This document shows positions 62,319-64,000 of a stretch of DNA of 64,000 nucleotides, piece by piece. Under the pieces are notes generated by a model. The model was not told where the DNA came from and did no database searches. It saw nothing but the letters and a program-made list of their open reading frames with translations. A program made the position numbers and the translations under genes. The stretch spans positions 62,001 to 126,000 of the forward strand of contig DXWI01000001.1 of assembly GCA_019416935.1 (NCBI GenBank), given 5' to 3'. The number at the start of each line of letters is the position of its first letter. Position 1 is the first letter of the stretch. The DNA is from Clostridiales bacterium. Lineage in GTDB: Bacteria > Bacillota > Clostridia > Christensenellales > CAG-138.

Positions 62319-63557
62319 TCATTCCTCATCCGCCTCGGCCGGCGCGCCGCCGGCCGACAGGGTCAGATATGTCCAGATCATCTTTACGATAAACGCATCA
62401 TGGAAGCTCTTAGCCGGATCGAGTCCGGTCTTTTGCCGGAGCTTGTCAAGCCGATTTCCGATGGTGTTGCGGTGCTGGAACGTGGCGGCGGCAGTCCTGC
62501 TGAAGCTCATGCAGTTGTCCACGAACGCGTTCGCCGTACCAATGATCTCCACGGGCAGCGCTGTTTCACCGTTCTTGAGCGCCTCAAGCGCCGGCAGGAT
62601 GATCTTATTGACGATCTGCGGGTCGATGAAGTGGCAAACATGGTCGAACAGCAGATTATCCAGAATGTATACCTGATCGTCCGGGCGCGTCTTTTTGCCG
62701 ATCCGTATGGTTTCCGCGGCCTCGGAAAAGCTCTTGGTCACATCCTTGAGATTCGCGTAGATGTTGCCGTAAGCGATATGGAAGGAAAAGCAGGTAAACG
62801 CTGAGAGCAGGCTTTCCACCTCCTCACAAATCTTATCGAGCGAGAGGTAAGCGCGGCTGATATCGCTGTTTTGGATGAACGACTTAATGATCAGGATGGT
62901 GTTGCGGTCATACGCAAGGATCATATCCTGCGTGTTGAAAAACCGACACGCGCGGATCCGCTTCACGATATCCTCGTTGATCCGTTCAATCGACGACTGG
63001 TAGCCGAGGTTGAGATTGATGTTGAAATAGTTCGGCCGGTGATGGGCGAGGTTGATGTAGATCACGCTGCGCAGCAGCAGCGGATCCATTTCAAGCTTGT
63101 TGAGCGCCGTCACGATCTTCGGTTCCGACATGCTGTTGTCGAGCAGCGCCCGCGCAATCACACTGCGCTCATCCCCGGTGTGCAGGATGCTCTGCGTATA
63201 GTTCTGATATTCGATGGCCGTCTCGAGCGCAGATTTGATGAGCAGCCCAAGCGACGTTGCCGCTGCATGCGCGCCGGAAGCGATGACCACGCCGATCGTC
63301 TCCTCCTGCGCCAGAAGCGGCGTGCCATAGGTGACGCGGTTCTGATCGTCCCTATCTCCCTGCAGCGCGTCGTTGTGCTCAATCACGGCGGGCCGGCCGG
63401 ACTTCAGAATAAACTGGGCCGTCGTACTCGTCGCACCAACACGCGATTCCTCGGTGGAGGCCAGGATATGGGCGTTGGTATCCGTCACATAGACGATGGC
63501 GCCGGGCGTTTTGTGCTTTTCGAGCAGTTGTGCCAGAAAGCTCGTATTCAGAATCAT
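62319..63557 (-). CDS. CdaR/PucR-type transcriptional regulator
   Basis: 412 residues. N-terminal sugar-diacid recognition domain (residues 1-135: V-Y-V-T-D-T-N-A-H-I-L-A-S-T), a middle GGDEF-like region and a C-terminal PucR-type helix-turn-helix (T-F-Q-H-R-N-T-I-G-N-R-L-D-K-L). CdaR activates uptake and use of glycerate, glucarate and similar acids. It diverges from the GntP gene, its likely target. Confidence 0.9.
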   Translation of the reverse strand: MILNTSFLAQLLEKHKTPGAIVYVTDTNAHILASTEESRVGATSTTAQFILKSGRPAVIEHNDALQGDRDDQNRVTYGTPLLAQEETIGVVIASGAHAAATSLGLLIKSALETAIEYQNYTQSILHTGDERSVIARALLDNSMSEPKIVTALNKLEMDPLLLRSVIYINLAHHRPNYFNINLNLGYQSSIERINEDIVKRIRACRFFNTQDMILAYDRNTILIIKSFIQNSDISRAYLSLDKICEEVESLLSAFTCFSFHIAYGNIYANLKDVTKSFSEAAETIRIGKKTRPDDQVYILDNLLFDHVCHFIDPQIVNKIILPALEALKNGETALPVEIIGTANAFVDNCMSFSRTAAATFQHRNTIGNRLDKLRQKTGLDPAKSFHDAFIVKMIWTYLTLSAGGAPAEADEE

Positions 63558-63822
63558 GATTGATCTATTCCCCCATCCTGTTGATTGTAACTATTATACA
63601 TAATCTTGCAAAATTCCTCAAACAAATTGTTCAAATTGCTGTTTATCGATTAAAATAGCTCTAAATCAATGATTGTATTAGCAATAATGCACGCAAGTAA
63701 TCGCGTTCCGTTTGTTTTTCTGACGAATCGGCCGTTGCCTGCCCGCCGGTGGATTTGTAAGATACAGGTAAGACCCTGTCCGTTCAAATCTATGGCGTCA
63801 TTATTAGTTATAGGAGGTAAAC
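63558..63822. other. Divergent control region of the CdaR and GntP genes
   Basis: About 265 bases, A/T-rich on the left. Presumed CdaR target site; no clear hexamers or operator identified. Confidence 0.4.
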
Positions 63823-64000
63823 ATGTTACAGGTTATCTTGCTCGTGGTCAGCGTGGCATTGCTCATTGTCATGATTTCCAAGCTGAAAATCCACGCGTTT
63901 CTCTCTCTGCTGATCGTCTCTCTGCTGCTGGGCATTGCCGCAGGTCTGCCGCTTGCCGACGTCGCTACAACCGTTGCGGCCGGTTTTGGCGGCACGATGC
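63823..64000 (+). CDS. GntP-family gluconate/organic acid permease (cut by right edge)
   Basis: Only the first 59 codons are visible, with AGGAGG 5-7 bases before the ATG. They form two hydrophobic helices (L-L-V-V-S-V-A-L-L-I-V-M and L-S-L-L-I-V-S-L-L-L-G-I-A-A-G-L-P) ending G-F-G-G-T-M, the opening typical of GntP/GntT. It would import gluconate, glycerate or a related sugar acid, in keeping with the divergent CdaR regulator. Confidence 0.8.
   Translation, partial: MLQVILLVVSVALLIVMISKLKIHAFLSLLIVSLLLGIAAGLPLADVATTVAAGFGGTM

Overview
The window is GC-rich, gene-dense DNA that reads like an anaerobic Firmicute of the clostridial type. Evidence: the family content (YetF/DUF421 with DUF4363, DUF4317, a SigI/RsgI pair, a ZTP riboswitch before purE), Gram-positive ribosome-binding sites, GTG/TTG starts and many 4-base ATGA gene overlaps. 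No tRNA, rRNA or CRISPR array was seen. Most long unannotated frames are antisense shadows of real genes.

Layout. (1) 1-5.6 kb: thyX (cut by the left edge) with dCMP deaminase, a YetF membrane protein pair, an old-yellow-enzyme/FadH-type flavoprotein and an SRAP DNA-repair protein. (2) 5.7-9.95 kb: five overlapping phage-tail-like genes on the minus strand, read from a strong promoter whose spacer is a perfect LexA (SOS) box; two of the genes carry frameshifts. (3) 10.1-21.6 kb: de novo purine operon purE-C-F-M-N-purO-AICAR transformylase-purD-purL, controlled by a ZTP riboswitch and terminator. PurF lacks its N-terminal catalytic cysteine, and the PurH activities are split over two proteins. 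(4) 21.7-28 kb: an XRE regulator, a corrinoid methyl-transfer set (activator, MtaA-like, MtaC-like), a GH5-like lipoprotein and a tocopherol-cyclase-like protein.

(5) 28.3-46.6 kb, all minus strand, is the most striking region. A catabolic operon (phosphoglucose isomerase, NagB, NagA, class II aldolase, PPi-type phosphofructokinase, triose-phosphate-isomerase homologue) ends in a LarA homologue and a TauE/SafE permease. It is followed by its own cofactor supply: a nickel/peptide-type ABC importer, an FmdE-domain protein, a TPR protein, and LarE, LarB, LarC. These encode everything expected to import nickel, build the nickel-pincer nucleotide (NPN) and use it in a racemase/epimerase of unknown substrate.

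(6) 46.9-55.9 kb: a NitT/TauT-type ABC importer operon with a Gfo/Idh/MocA oxidoreductase and a sugar isomerase/epimerase; divergent from it, a DeoR regulator, a second TauE/SafE permease, a ferredoxin-fused aldo-keto reductase and a CobW GTPase. (7) 56-64 kb: DUF4317, RidA, a MATE exporter, a sigI-rsgI-lipoprotein cluster in which sigI has an in-frame amber codon, and a CdaR regulator divergent from a GntP permease cut by the right edge.
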